This document shows, one piece after another, positions 24,291 through 35,761 of a stretch of DNA of 64,000 nucleotides; within the stretch, counting starts at the first letter, position 1; each line of letters opens with the position of its first letter. The notes beneath the pieces were generated by a model, which was not told the DNA's origin, searched no databases, and saw only the letters and a program-made list of their open reading frames with translations. The translations under genes and the position numbers were made by a program. Source of the stretch: Asterias amurensis (Eukaryota > Echinodermata > Asteroidea > Forcipulatida > Asteriidae); assembly GCF_032118995.1 (NCBI RefSeq), contig NC_092663.1:248001-312000 (forward strand), given 5' to 3'.

Positions 24291-27200
24291 CTAAATAGCA
24301 ATTTCACCCTGAAGTACAACTGTAGCTCGTCCAAGTAGATCAACGCGCCCGTCATCCCGTACCCTCATCTCAATATCACCGCCCCTCTTTGAACACTGAC
24401 GAGCTGTTAAAACACAATCAATATACAATCATGACTTGGGTTGTCAGTAGAGGGCGCTCTTGAACAATAATGTCACCAATTAAGATGTATCAACTTCACA
24501 CACAAAACATCAAGTAGCAGTAGTAGACAAATCTGTTCCTATCAACATGGCGAGATCAATTTGATCTCATTGATTGTTTGATACAGAAATGTATCCTTAT
24601 CAATGAAAGTGAGTTCTCAGTCCTAATCAGCTACGGTGAATCTCAAATCTCAATCCTACTCAACCATAAGTTTTTTGTCCTACTCGTCTAAAAATATCAA
24701 ATCTCAATCCTAATTATCTGTACTGAGATTCCAAACTAACTCAGATTATGGTGAAAAGCAAATCTTACTCGATGAGTTAGATCAGCGGCATCCTAGCTTG
24801 GTGAGACCCTAATCCTACTGAGTGTTGGTGAGAGTGAGACCCTAGACCCTAGTCGCATTTTGTGATAGTGAGATCTCTTACCCTACACGGCAATCAGTCA
24901 GAATTCTACCAAAACTAAAGTGAGATCCAAACCCTACGAAACTCAGTGGTGAGTTTTGATCCTACTCAGTATTGTATACAACTAAATGTATCTCAATCAT
25001 ACTCGATGAGAATGAGAACTCAATCCTACTCAGCAAAAGCAGAATCTGAATCCTTTTCAGATAACAATGTAATCTACGTTTACATTTCACTATGAACACA
25101 TTGCTTCATCTCACTCAACTGAGATCAACAGTAGCTTACATGTCAATTGTACGCCACTACTACTACCATTTTAAACATTAAGAAAGTATCAAATAAGATC
25201 AACATTTAAAATCTTACCATAAAGTTCTTTCTTGCTCAGTTTCTTTGCCCAGTAACCAGCTAAAACAGTGTGTGCAGAACCTGAACAAAAGATACAGTGA
25301 ACATCTTTTTAATAAGGAAATAAAAGAGTAGGTGAGGAGGTCTTAAGTCGGCATTTAAAACTGGCAGGGATGTCCGTGTGAGAAATGATCGAGCCTTACA
25401 TATGGCGAGGGTGAGAGAAGCAAATTATGGTCAAGTTCTTTGTTCAAGGGGATATCATCATGATGACCTCTGTGCACAAGACGGTTCTGTCACAACATTA
25501 TATTTATACAACAAGATTATCTAAACTTTTCCAGTGTCTGGATCAACTAACCTGTAACAGGGTCTTCTGGGATACCGTTCCACGGAGAAAAATACCTGGA
25601 GATGAAATCATACTGTCTATCTTCTGCATCCACGGCACCGTTGTCACGGTTACCCTTCAGTGTCACTATAACACCCCGTACGTGAGAAGCATTAGGGGCA
25701 GCCATCATGGCTGTACAGTCTGGTTTCAGACTCTCCAAAGTGTCTCTGTAGAATAGGATAAAATAATACATAACTTTGTTTAGACTGGTTGCTCTCTTTT
25801 GAAATGAAGGCATTTTATACCCATCTAGCCTCCCTAAGCAGAATTTGATTTATATGACTGATAAGCGACCCCCTTCCAAACCCACAGGCACATTTACATT
25901 CCCCTTGTAGCATGACAAAACTTCAGTTTATAAGATCATATAGCATACTAATTAAGCTTGGGCGATATCGATTTATTTTATTCACGATATATCGCCGACA
26001 ATATATCGCGACATTCGATATAATCGCGATTAATGAAATTTGACATCATCAGTCTTAAAACTCCAAGTGAAAGTTGTAGAAGAGACAGTCCTAGTATAAG
26101 AGAGGTGTTCTAATGACCTATTCTTCTGGTTTTACTCCAAACCTATGGGGTATCAGCTAGCAAATACATCGCGATATTTAATCGATATATCGATATATCG
26201 CAATTATCGCGATTATCGCGATATATCCCGATATATCGATATTTCGATATTTCGATTAAAACCAAATCCATCCGATATCGAAATCGTGTCCAAATTAATA
26301 TCGCGATATTTGATAATATCGTGATATCGCCCAAGCTTAATACTAATTGCCAACATTTAACGGCAAAAGTAACAATTCTCATTCTAAACACTTACGAGTT
26401 CTAGTACCTTGTCTCAGAGTCCGAAAGTCTAAGCAGCAGTTTTTTAGTTGTTTCAGAATAAAAAACTTCTTGGGGTTTATAGTCACCAATGGTTACCTGT
26501 AAACAAATTGAGAAAAGTTGTCATTTTCAAATATTCAACCACCAGTCCAATTATTAGTAGCACAAATATCCAATAGTATACTTTTGTATGATTCTATTGA
26601 ACTTGGGGTTATACTAAACTGATATGTGGATCGGGGGGGACAATTAAGATTGACCCTAAACTAATTGCTAAGAGAAGTGTGATGTCATAAAATTAAGGTG
26701 ATACTGACAACTTGTCCTAAGTGCTTTGTGAATTTTGAGCCAAGGCATCAAAATGGAAGATGAGCTTTTTGTTTATTGAGCAACGTTTTAAGTAACTTAC
26801 TCAAGAAGTTAGGGTTAAACAAAAGTATACCAGAAAAATTGGATCAAACAAAATTTCATGATTGATAATTTATTTGAAGGAAACTTACCTGAATTAGTTC
26901 TGATAGAGGTGCCTCATCCTAAACAAACCGAGAGAAAATAAAAAATATAAATGTTTTTTAGCTCAAACTTTACTATAGGGTCCAACTTTTGTAGGGATTC
27001 CATCCGGTGCAGTTGTGTTTAGTCAGCCGTAGGGCAACAAGGGGCAGAAAAGGATGTTAGTCAAAATTGTTGTGGTTACGCTCTTTACTTGCAAATTTAT
27101 GGAAAAGTATCTGAGAAAGTCCGAATGAATACCTCTTTTGATGGTTTATTTAGAGGGAAATCCAAGCCGATGGACTTCCCTTCTCGACTCGCTATCAGCT

Positions 27201-30200
27201 CCCCACTCTTGGATTGAAACCTGATGGAATCACACCTGTTACCAACAACGTAAAACAAGGCTGCTGCAGATGCTAGGGTCGCATGGCCACAAAGATTGAC
27301 CTCATTGGTGGGAGTGAACCAACGAATCTTCACCCGACTTGCTGTATGAAAGAAAAAGGATGTTAATAGGCAACAGAATCCCATTACGTCAAATAAATGC
27401 ACATCTAGTAACACGCCCCGGTACGCAGAGCATTCACACACATGTTTTGGGTTTTTTGTTTATGCAAGTCGCCAGACACACAAATCCTGAAGGCCACTCC
27501 AAGGTGTGGGCTACAATTCAAGTATTTTTCCGGGGGTAGTTGCCACCTACTGACTCCTGTGGCTGAATTAGGGTTACCCCATTTACATTCCACACGAATG
27601 TAGGCTTGGGTATCATCCATTAGAAGCCTGGCTGGTAGAGCAAAAAGCACTACCTCCCCAACTTTACGAAAGTTACATAAATGATCGACTCTTGTATTTA
27701 CCATTCTGAAATGATTCTTCCGGTTCGACCGTCTGTAAATAAGCCGTCTCTGATAGATTCATCTCAGCTGCAATTTTCATCTTAGTCTCATCTGGAATAT
27801 CCTAAGTAGACAAAGTACAATAAAAAATGTAACGACAAGAATAAAATTGCTCCAAGTCCAGTAATCACAGACAAGTTTAGTTTCATTGTTTTCTAGATTA
27901 GTGGATGTACATCATGAGACATGACTCCACATGATGAGTCAGGTCAGAGTGAATTAACAAAAACTAATGATTTAGCCTTATACTTACACTTACAGGCCAA
28001 CATTCCTCATGGTAAGGCGTCGGGCTGTGACGGTTTAAGTTCTTTTGTTATTAAACAGGCTAGGTATTCATTAGCGAAGCCATTAGCCGAGCTGTTCAAT
28101 ATGTCTTTTGCGTTAGGAATTTTTCCTGACGGGTTAAAAATAGGCAAAGTTACTCCAATACATAAAAAGGGCAAGAAGCATGATATTGAAAACTATAGAC
28201 CCATCACAGTAGTATCTATATTCTCAAAAACTTTTGAAAAGTTAATTTATTCTAGATTAAACTCTTTGATAAACAAAAACAATATTTTTTCTGAATCCCA
28301 ATTTGGATTTAGAGAAAATCACTCAACTGACCTAGCAATTTCTTATGTAGTTAATAAATTATCACAAGCTATTGATGACAAGAACATCTCTATTGGTATA
28401 TTTTTGGATTTGTCCAAGGCTTTCGACACAGTTAATCATGAAATTTTGCTTCGTAAATTAGAACATTACGGTATCCGTGGAATAGCCTTGGACTTGTTCA
28501 AGAGTTACTTATCAAATAGAAAACAATTGTTTCATATAATGCCGTCAATTCTATTGATCAACCTATTTTTTGTAGTGTTCCACAAGGTTCCGTGTTAGGT
28601 CCCTTGCTTTTTATTATTTACATCAATGACATCTGTAACTCATCTGATATTATTTCATTTTGCTTATTTGCAGATGACACAAGTTTATTGTACAGTCATA
28701 ATAATGTAGATGTCGCAATTCAGAACCTTAACTTGGAACTTTATAAAATAAGTACTTGGCTTTTAGCAAATAAGTTATGTATTAATGTACTAAAATCTAA
28801 CTATGTTATATTTTGTGCAAATCAATATAAATACACTTAATCTATTCCCTTAGTTCTAAATGGTATCAACTTGAATCAACTGAAAGTCACGAAATTCTTA
28901 GGTATATATACTGATGAACATTTAACTTGGAAAAATCATATCAAAGATGTATCAATTAAAATATCTAAACATATAAGTATAATGAATCGCTTAAAGTTTT
29001 TCCTACCTAGTAATATCTTATTGACCATCTATAATTCTTTTGTTCTGCCGTATTTAAACTATTGCATTCTCATTTTGGGGTGTTCTTCAACTCAGTGTAA
29101 CAAACTATTTACTTTACAAAAGCGGGCTGTTCGAATCATTTCTAATGCTGGTTATCGTGATCATTCAGCTCCACTTTTTGAACAATTTAAACTTCTAAAA
29201 TTAAATGATCTGTACCGCCTTAACTTAGGTAAGTTTATGTATAATTACAACCATAATGCATTACCCTCTTGTTTTAACTCTTTCTTTACCTTAACTTCAA
29301 ATATTCATTCGTATGATACTCGAAGTACTCGTAAGAAAAATCTTTATGTCCATTTCAACAGAACATCTTTATTTAGAAATAGTCTTGTCCAACGTGGTAC
29401 TACATATTGGAATAGTCTCAGTTCACTTAAATCTGCACTTACTTTGTCAAAATTTGCAAAAAAATTAAAAGCAGTCCTTAATTCTTAGTTAAAGTTATGA
29501 TATATTTTCCGGATGATGTTTGTCTTTGTACCCATACGAGTACATGTTTTGTATGTAAGTCAGTGTTGTGGTAGTCTGTTGGTGTATTTGTTTGTTTTGT
29601 TCGTTTTTTGTCTGTCCGTAGGTACGGGAACAAAAGCCTTGCTTCACCCTATGCCTAGATGTTGTCCTGTTTGTCATTATCTACTCAACTTCGGTGTAAA
29701 TTGTTATTGTCTTTACTTCATCTGTGGTTTGTCATTATTTATTCATTACCATGTATATTAACTTTAATGATGTACACAAATGTAACTTTATGGCAACATT
29801 GAAATAAATGTATTGAAATGAATGACTGTCTTATCAACCGCCGAAAACACACACAATTTATTTTCGTGACAAGAAAAAAAACTTGCTTAGGACTACCTAG
29901 TACTCTAAATTTCCTACATTTTCCCAACAGCAGCAAGTCTCACTCATGCCCCCCCCCAAAAAAAAAAATAAATAAATAAAATAATAATAATAATAATAAT
30001 AACAAATAAATAAATAAATAAATAAATCATTATTCATTGTCAATTCACTTTCTCTTTTTTCAGTCTTTGCTTTTTGGGAAGTACACCATTTTGATTTCAT
30101 TCCTCTGTTGTGTTTGCTACCTAAAACTTGTTAATATAATTAAAGTTAAGCTCACAATTTATAAGTCGTGACTTGCTCTATGTATGTAGGATGATAAAGT

Positions 30201-30395
30201 TTATGCTCGGTGCTTTGAAAGTTTGATTTAGTCTTGGACTATATCACTATTTTCTAAACGCCAACGTTTAGATTCTTTAGTAGAAAGAAAAAACATGACC
30301 TCAAACAAACACTGCTCCCTTACCTCATTTAGCAGGCAGATAGCAGCTGGGTTTCCAGCAAAAGGTATATCGGTGAATGCATCCACTGTCACCAT
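24291..30395 (-). CDS. PBLD: PBLD, PhzF-family phenazine biosynthesis-like domain protein
   Basis: Complete in eight exons: 30395-30324, 27801-27702, 27341-27133, 26918-26889, 26496-26408, 25745-25552, 25280-25218, 24403-24291 (TAG stop). All junctions are GT-AG and in phase, giving 289 residues, close to the 288 of vertebrate PBLD. Motifs: N-terminal VDAFTDIPFAGNPAA; NLSET with the conserved acidic residue Glu42 (the PhzF catalytic position); RWFTPTNEVNLCGHATLAS (64-82); FISRYFSPWNGIPEDPVTGSAH; C-terminal RQCSKRGGDIEMRVRDDGRV. The fold is the two-domain PhzF/diaminopimelate-epimerase type, cytosolic; the animal substrate is not established. The start at 30395 is chosen by family length; an upstream in-frame ATG at 30452 would add 19 residues. 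It is head-to-head with the cupin gene at 32187. Confidence 0.93.
24600..25060. repeat. Highly diverged minisatellite in the last PBLD intron
   Basis: Irregularly spaced copies of a gagatctcaatcctactca-like motif, about 20-35 bp apart, fill the interval between the last two PBLD exons. Units differ at many positions, so this is an old array. Confidence 0.6.
25954..26340. mobile_element. hAT-like MITE with atcgcgat-rich body
   Basis: Terminal inverted repeats aagcttgggcgatatcg / cgatatcgcccaagctt and a perfect 8-bp duplication tactaatt at 25946-25953 and 26341-26348. The interior holds dense runs of atatcg and cgcgat, themselves palindromic. It sits in the PBLD intron between exons 25745 and 26496. 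Confidence 0.85.
27921..29823 (+). mobile_element. 5'-truncated non-LTR retrotransposon (LINE), RT domain and 3' tail
   Basis: The plus strand, antisense to PBLD intron 1, encodes reverse transcriptase: PIHKKGKKHDIENYRPI, FEKLIYSRL, SQFGFRENHST, FLDLSKAFDTVNHEILL, then VPQGSVLGPLLFIIYIND and FADDTSLLY with the catalytic DD. The frame is broken by a one-base shift around 28525-28540 and again near 28840 between LCINVLKSNY and KVTKFLGIY. The C-terminal half (28871-29488) ends at TAG or TAA near 29488 and a tail to about 29823 ends in attgaaatgaatg repeats. No endonuclease domain is present. CR1/L2/Jockey-like by style; inactive. It interrupts nothing coding in PBLD. Confidence 0.85.
29948..30029. 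repeat. A-rich microsatellites (aaat / aat repeats)
   Basis: A poly-C and poly-A run followed by aat and aaat repeats, in PBLD intron 1 just after the LINE tail. Confidence 0.9.
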
Positions 30396-31045
30396 TGGCA
30401 ACCGTCCTTCTTGTCCAGAAACAGCAAAATTTCCAAACTTTTCGGCTGCCATTTCAGACTTAACCTGTGAGTTGATCGCGAAACTTTGGGTTGACAGCGC
30501 CACCATTGGTCGGGCTTTTCGCACACGACGTACGTCCAGCACCAAACTTGAACCTGTCACAACATTGAATTTCAGTCAACTCCCGTCGTGCACGACGTAC
30601 GATGTAAATGTATGACCACGCGGTGAAAGACGTTAACAACGCGCGCCGACTCTATGGTATGACAGAAAGTTGAATGCATCGATGGCCGACAGTCAGTAAG
30701 TACCTAGGATAACTTTCGATAATTATTTCACTTCCAAGTTGTTGTTTTGGAAAAATACATAATCAGATTAAAACTTGGGGTAGCCAAGTAGTCTCAGTGG
30801 TGGGTCGCGAGATTGAATATTTAATTGATCAACCGATGGTGACGAGCTTGACGGTCGTTAACGATACTCGACACAATTTTTATTTTCGGTACACAGCTAC
30901 ACACACGGCTAACCTAGCAGACCTTGTGTGTGAGACGTGGGTAGGGTTTTTACCATAGAGAGCTCCCCTAATATCAATAGGACACCGAAGTTGTACGGCT
31001 ACGTTGTGTTGATACTTTGGATTCACCATGATTCACTAATGACGA
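30396..31045. promoter_or_regulatory. Probable bidirectional promoter region between PBLD and the cupin gene
   Basis: PBLD starts leftward near 30395 and the cupin gene runs right. The interval is richer in CpG than its surroundings (for example cgtcgtgcacgacgtacg near 30583-30600). A splice-donor-like acgacg/gtaagt at about 31045 could end a non-coding first exon that joins the acceptor ctatttcag/tgagg at about 32000 ahead of the cupin ATG. Inferred from layout; no core promoter element was identified. Confidence 0.45.
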
Positions 31046-31333
31046 CGGTAAGTGGCTTGATCTCTGAGCATGGAGGTACACTATGGGTGCATTCGTTAAG
31101 CTTCCCTGGGTCTGACCCGCGGTGCTCACTCGGGTGAGCCCCTGACCTGACAAGAGCTAAACGAACGATCACACTCGCCCTCTCGTGGTGACGGCATGCA
31201 ACTCAAGTCACCCCAAGTGACCAACTCCATAAGCAAGGGAAGGGGGGGGGGGCGGCTTAAAATAGTCCTTTTGGAAAAAGGAGTGACAATCTCAGATTCG
31301 TTTTTACCAGAGCAGTAGAGGCTATAGTCTTAT

Positions 31334-31493
31334 TATAGACCTTTATGCATTGACGTCATCCAGCCGCCATCTTTGAGGTCAAACGGTGACAAAACAATCG
31401 AAATGCACACATAGATTGGCCAATGAACAACCTCCTTTTGACCTCAAGGCAAGGGCGCCGTACTGAAATGACGTCATGTGCATAAGGTCTATT
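31334..31493. mobile_element. Short TIR MITE (160 bp) upstream of the cupin gene
   Basis: Ends tatagacctttatgcattga / cataaggtctatt are inverted copies, each followed inward by tgacgtcat, a CRE-like octamer. Either arm places a cAMP-response-element-like site close to the gene. Confidence 0.7.
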
Positions 31494-32186
31494 GTGAAAG
31501 TGAATGTTCTGATAACACTGTATTAAATATTGGACCCATGGGTTTTTAGCAATGGTTGGTAGGAGGATAGAGAAAAGTAAGAATTGTTTTGGGGGTTGAA
31601 GGTGGTGAGTGGTGCACTCCAGAAGTGGCAGTACGACTTGTACATTGGCAGTGGGGCTGTCTTGAGTTACCTTACTTTATTTTGTTCATGAAAATTGGTT
31701 CAGTATCTGTACTGAAACCGTTAGCTGCTGTGCAAACTCAATCTGGTGGATATATACAGCACACGGCACAGACACCAAGCAGGCAGCAAGCGGAGAGATA
31801 CCCTTTATTAGATGTGGCAACTCAAGATTTTGTTGAAATCAACAGGTCAAATATCAAGGTCACAGACAGTACTCAGTCATTGGATCATATTTTATTATAC
31901 AGCCAGAATCAGGATACGGTTTGCATATTCTTAACTGTTGGCTCTTGCGTTATCTAAGTTAAATCGTCTTATATTACCACTTCTTTTCCTCTATTTCAGT
32001 GAGGCAATCTAGCTGTGGGGTTCACCGATCAATGAAGTCGTAGCAGAAGACCGCGACAAAGGAAACGTGAATCTAGAGGCCGACAAATGACACAAATAGA
32101 AGATGAGCAGAGAACTACAAAGTTGATCTACTAGCTACTGACTGCTGGAGTTTGTGTTTGGTTTTTAAGTGATTACATATCACATC

Positions 32187-33275
32187 ATGCCTTTGGAGTT
32201 TGTAAACAAGCCTGTGCCAATTACTCGTGTAGAGCATCTCAGGCCTGACTCTTTCAAACAGAGATACAGAAACAAACATCCAATCATTTTAACAAAAATC
32301 ATTTCTGATTGGTTGCCAGTAACAAAATGGACAACTTCTTATCTGCAAGAGGCCCTCGAACAAACCTGTCCCAATGGTGACCTTCAAGTGTTTTCCTCAC
32401 TTGACAACAAGTTGTTTATAAATAACCCTGAGGTAGTACAAACAGTAAACATTTCCCCTAAAGACTTTCTCAACCTTGTTTTTGACCACCAAGAGCAGTC
32501 TGCAAAACAGCGGTTTTACTTGAGGACCCATTCAATGCCAGACATCTTATTCAATGATATTAATATTCCTGCTCAGGTTAAGTCACTATTGGATGTGTTT
32601 TGTTCTAATGAAGACGAAAACACAGGAATGAATAGAGCAGTGGAAGTTCAGTGTCCGACTAAAACTGAAAATGTTAAAGAACGCACAGAGCAGTCTGCTT
32701 TATGTAGTCCTGATGAGGGACTCTCTGCATGGGAACAAATGCTATCATGTGATGTCCATGATGAAAATTCAGTTAGTATTGAACTTGAAGATTCAGCTAA
32801 TATTCAACAGAAACTGCCACATTATCAAAATGTGTCTCTGATGGACACTTCCTGGCAAAAGTTGCAGGCCCGTATCTTTAATCAGCCTACAATGCAGCTT
32901 TGGGTTGGAACAAAAGGAAATGTTACACCACTACACTACGATCGCAATCATGGTTTACTCGCGCAAATTGTTGGTCGAAAAGAGCTCATTCTCTTCTCAC
33001 ATGAGGATACACCCAACTTATATCCTCATGTTAGTTATTCAGAGCGTGCTCACACAAGCCGAGTAGATCTCAGGAAAGTTTATGCGGAAGAAGATAAACG
33101 GTTTCCTAGGTTGAAGAATGCACAACCCTATACATGTACTTTACAACCAGGGGAACTTTTGTACATGCCCCCATTCTGGTGGCATGATGTGACGTCATTA
33201 GATGATTGTGTTTCTGTGACTCTACCATGGGATATGGATAGCAGTGAAACTGTACCAGGATGTATGCTTGCATAA
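32187..33275 (+). CDS. Cupin-8/JmjC-type Fe(II)/2-oxoglutarate oxygenase, intronless
   Basis: Single-exon frame of 362 residues from ATG 32187 to TAA 33275. The N-terminal part (about 1-130) reads MPLEFVNKPVPITRVEH, then a cupin-8-like KHPIILTKIISDWLPVTKW; an acidic, low-complexity insert spans about 135-215; the C-terminal double-stranded beta-helix holds the metal triad as His250-Tyr-Asp252 in VTPLHYDRNHGLLAQIVGRK and His333 in MPPFWWHDV. FDLYPH-like EDTPNLYPHVSY and LQPGELLYMPPFWWH are typical of the JMJD5/HSPBAP1/TYW5/FIH group. Members hydroxylate protein or tRNA side chains; the substrate here is unknown. The last nine codons and the stop fall inside a 38-bp tandem repeat. A 5' non-coding exon is likely. 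Confidence 0.85.
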   Translation: MPLEFVNKPVPITRVEHLRPDSFKQRYRNKHPIILTKIISDWLPVTKWTTSYLQEALEQTCPNGDLQVFSSLDNKLFINNPEVVQTVNISPKDFLNLVFDHQEQSAKQRFYLRTHSMPDILFNDINIPAQVKSLLDVFCSNEDENTGMNRAVEVQCPTKTENVKERTEQSALCSPDEGLSAWEQMLSCDVHDENSVSIELEDSANIQQKLPHYQNVSLMDTSWQKLQARIFNQPTMQLWVGTKGNVTPLHYDRNHGLLAQIVGRKELILFSHEDTPNLYPHVSYSERAHTSRVDLRKVYAEEDKRFPRLKNAQPYTCTLQPGELLYMPPFWWHDVTSLDDCVSVTLPWDMDSSETVPGCMLA

Positions 33276-33360
33276 TGTATCTTTAAACTGTACCAGGATG
33301 TATGCTTACATAATATATCTTTAAACTGTACCAGGATGTATGCTTACATAATGTATCTTT
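33247..33360 (+). repeat. 38-bp tandem repeat, three copies, spanning a stop codon
   Basis: Unit aaactgtaccaggatgta plus 20 more bases, starting at 33247, 33285 and 33323. The first copy supplies the last codons and the TAA of the cupin gene; copies two and three are in the 3' UTR. A fourth unit is only partial (from 33361). Confidence 0.95.
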
Positions 33361-34035
33361 AAACTGAAAACAGTTCTCTTAGCCTTTTTGCAAGATCTAA
33401 ATCCTTGTGCGTAAACATTTTCCTAACCATTTTCCTAAATGTATCCTTGAATTGAATTGAATTGAATTGAACCATATCGGTTTCATAACAAATGGTTTCA
33501 AAAGCTTTTCATGGACCAACTCGACTGATCCAAGGCAACGTGTCCCTCTGAAGGGAAATTTGTTACTGAATAGCAGGAGTGAGGGAAAATTACACTGCAC
33601 AAATCACAAACACTGTTCTATTTTGTACTTTCACACTTGAGTTCAATTGTTTATGTTTTTTTCCAATACCTTTCATATATATCTATAGCACGTTACTCTG
33701 ACTTTAACCAAGCACAGATATACATTTATAGGGGACGATGAATACAGTAGGACTACACATTGTTTACATAATATGTACACTTGTCCACATTACACTCTTT
33801 TGTTTACAGTAAACTGCGCATTGTAGATTGTAGGTATACACAAAATTGTAAGTCATTGACTAGAATATTAATAGTGCCCATCAACTCAAAGGATTGTCAG
33901 CCCTATAGTGTTGCCAACAATGCAATTATACCTGTCCTTTAGCGCCCGAAATTAAAATTTAGTTTTGGGTGTTAAAGGATAATGGTAATACAGGTATTGG
34001 TTATTTTTAAAAAAGCCAGGGCTCATGCCAACAAG
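33361..34035. other. 3' flank of the cupin gene, non-coding
   Basis: AT-rich DNA with a tgaat/gaatt run near 33450-33470. No gene was recognised; polyadenylation signals may lie here but none could be assigned. Confidence 0.4.
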
Positions 34036-34450
34036 TGTCCGCTGCCAAATAGTGTCTGCTCATTAGCATATTGTGATAAACATTATAATAGGTCATGCGT
34101 CCACGACGTCACAATGTATACTGCGCCTTGCCAATAGTGGTTTCTGCCAATAATATCAACAAGACGTCATATAGTGGTATATTGTCATAATGGCTTTACT
34201 TTTAAAAACGCTTTGTTTATTAATGTGACTTTAAAGGAGCGCTTTCTCACATCGTGGCAAGATTGTATGTCCTAGTTTTTAAACAAAGCTGCAAATAAAA
34301 CGCCCCTTAGAAAAATGCTTAAAGCATTCTTGTCCATTTCACCTGGACAGTGGACACTATTTGGAACTGGACACTATTTGGAAAGTTTCGGATCAAAAAG
34401 TGTCCTGCGTCCACGTCGCATGCTCATTGGACACTATTTGGCAGCGACCG
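34036..34450. mobile_element. TIR element (415 bp) with gctgccaaatagtgtc ends
   Basis: The left end reads gtgtccgctgccaaatagtg and the right end its inverse (ggacactatttggcagcgac); homology continues inward (gcgtccacgacgtc near both ends). Non-coding, between the cupin and sulfotransferase genes. Confidence 0.75.
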
Positions 34451-35065
34451 GTAAGCAGACCCTGGTACCAGTTACAAATTTAACATGTTACATGGTAGTT
34501 TCGCTTGTAATGTTGTTCTGATAATTGTTATATGCAGCTCTATGAAATAGCCATGACCTGTCCATTCACGCGAAAGCGAATTTTGGTGACAAGATAATTG
34601 GTACGCGCCTTGACAATTTGCTTCACTTTTGCTTTCACATTAATAGGGTGGAACATGGCCGATTTCAGAAAACAGCTAAGATTGATAATAATATTAAGTT
34701 TTCTCTCAATATTTTGTAGCTGCCTTAAAGTTTAATATTCGTTCCTGCTAAATAACACTTCGTCCCCTCAAAATATTTGTTCGCAAATACAAAATCCTGT
34801 TTTGAGGGAATGAAATGATTTCGGAGGAACAAAGTATTTGTTACCGCTGTCACATCTCACAAGTAAGAATATTTCAAAACTTTGAATAGATAAACTACAA
34901 CTCAAAGTCAAATTTCAAATTTGTTCCGTGTACTTCCTTGTGGTAAATAGCATCAAACGTCTCATTCTGAGAAACTGTCAGGTGGTTCTTCCAATCTCCA
35001 ACTTGACCTGTACATGAGGTGTAAAACGAGTATAGACATTCACTCAGTCATAAGTACTTTGACAA

Positions 35066-35340
35066 TGGGTTGGGTACTATAAGAACGACACAAATGTCCA
35101 CAGATTTACATTTACACAGTTTAAAGATAATGATGGTAGAAAGATTCCCTTAAAATAGTATGCTGAGGTGCTGTAGCTTTTGAGAAATTAGTAAAATAAA
35201 AACAATTTCACAGGAAAAATGTTCTCATGAGACGACCTTTTTTGAGCATGTAGGCCTACAACGGATTTACGCCACTCTCCTGAAAAGATGGCTCAGTGAT
35301 TCCCACTTTTGTTCTCTAAAACTTGATGACTTATGAAGCT
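35066..35340 (+). repeat. Copy of the TTAA element seen at 56714, one end
   Basis: Shares gttgggtact, a gatgttagaaag-like block, cccttaaaat, gctgaggtgctgtag and ttgatgacttatgaagctga with the left half of the element at 56714-57501. Its far end is not identifiable. Confidence 0.6.
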
Positions 35341-35761
35341 GAAACTTCTACATGTCAATTATATTACATACATCTTGATTCACAGTGAGTTTGGATGCAT
35401 GTCATGGCCAAATAAAACTGATCTACCAAAGCCACCAAAACCCTTAAACAAACTTGGAGGACTGATGTTCAAACAACTTGTCTGCCAATCGGCGTACAGA
35501 TCACAGGAGGGCAAGTACGTACAAAGTTAGAACAGAACAAACAAATAGTTCTTTAACATAAATAGAGTTTGATGTTGCAATTGTTTTATGGGACGAAATA
35601 ATTTCAAATCCAACGAATTAATATTTTTACGAAAAAAATAACACTTCATTGGAATGTATGTAAATATTTAGGGAGAGAAATAGCGGCACACTGCCCGCCT
35701 TCGTTACTTTATCCCTTGGGATTTAAACTATATAGAAAATTATAATTGTCAGACAACCAAC

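Noticed and set aside
27405..27704. 99-codon minus-strand frame overlapping PBLD exon 27801-27702
   Set aside because: It reads intron sequence in another frame; the PBLD exon there has proper splice sites and family motifs.
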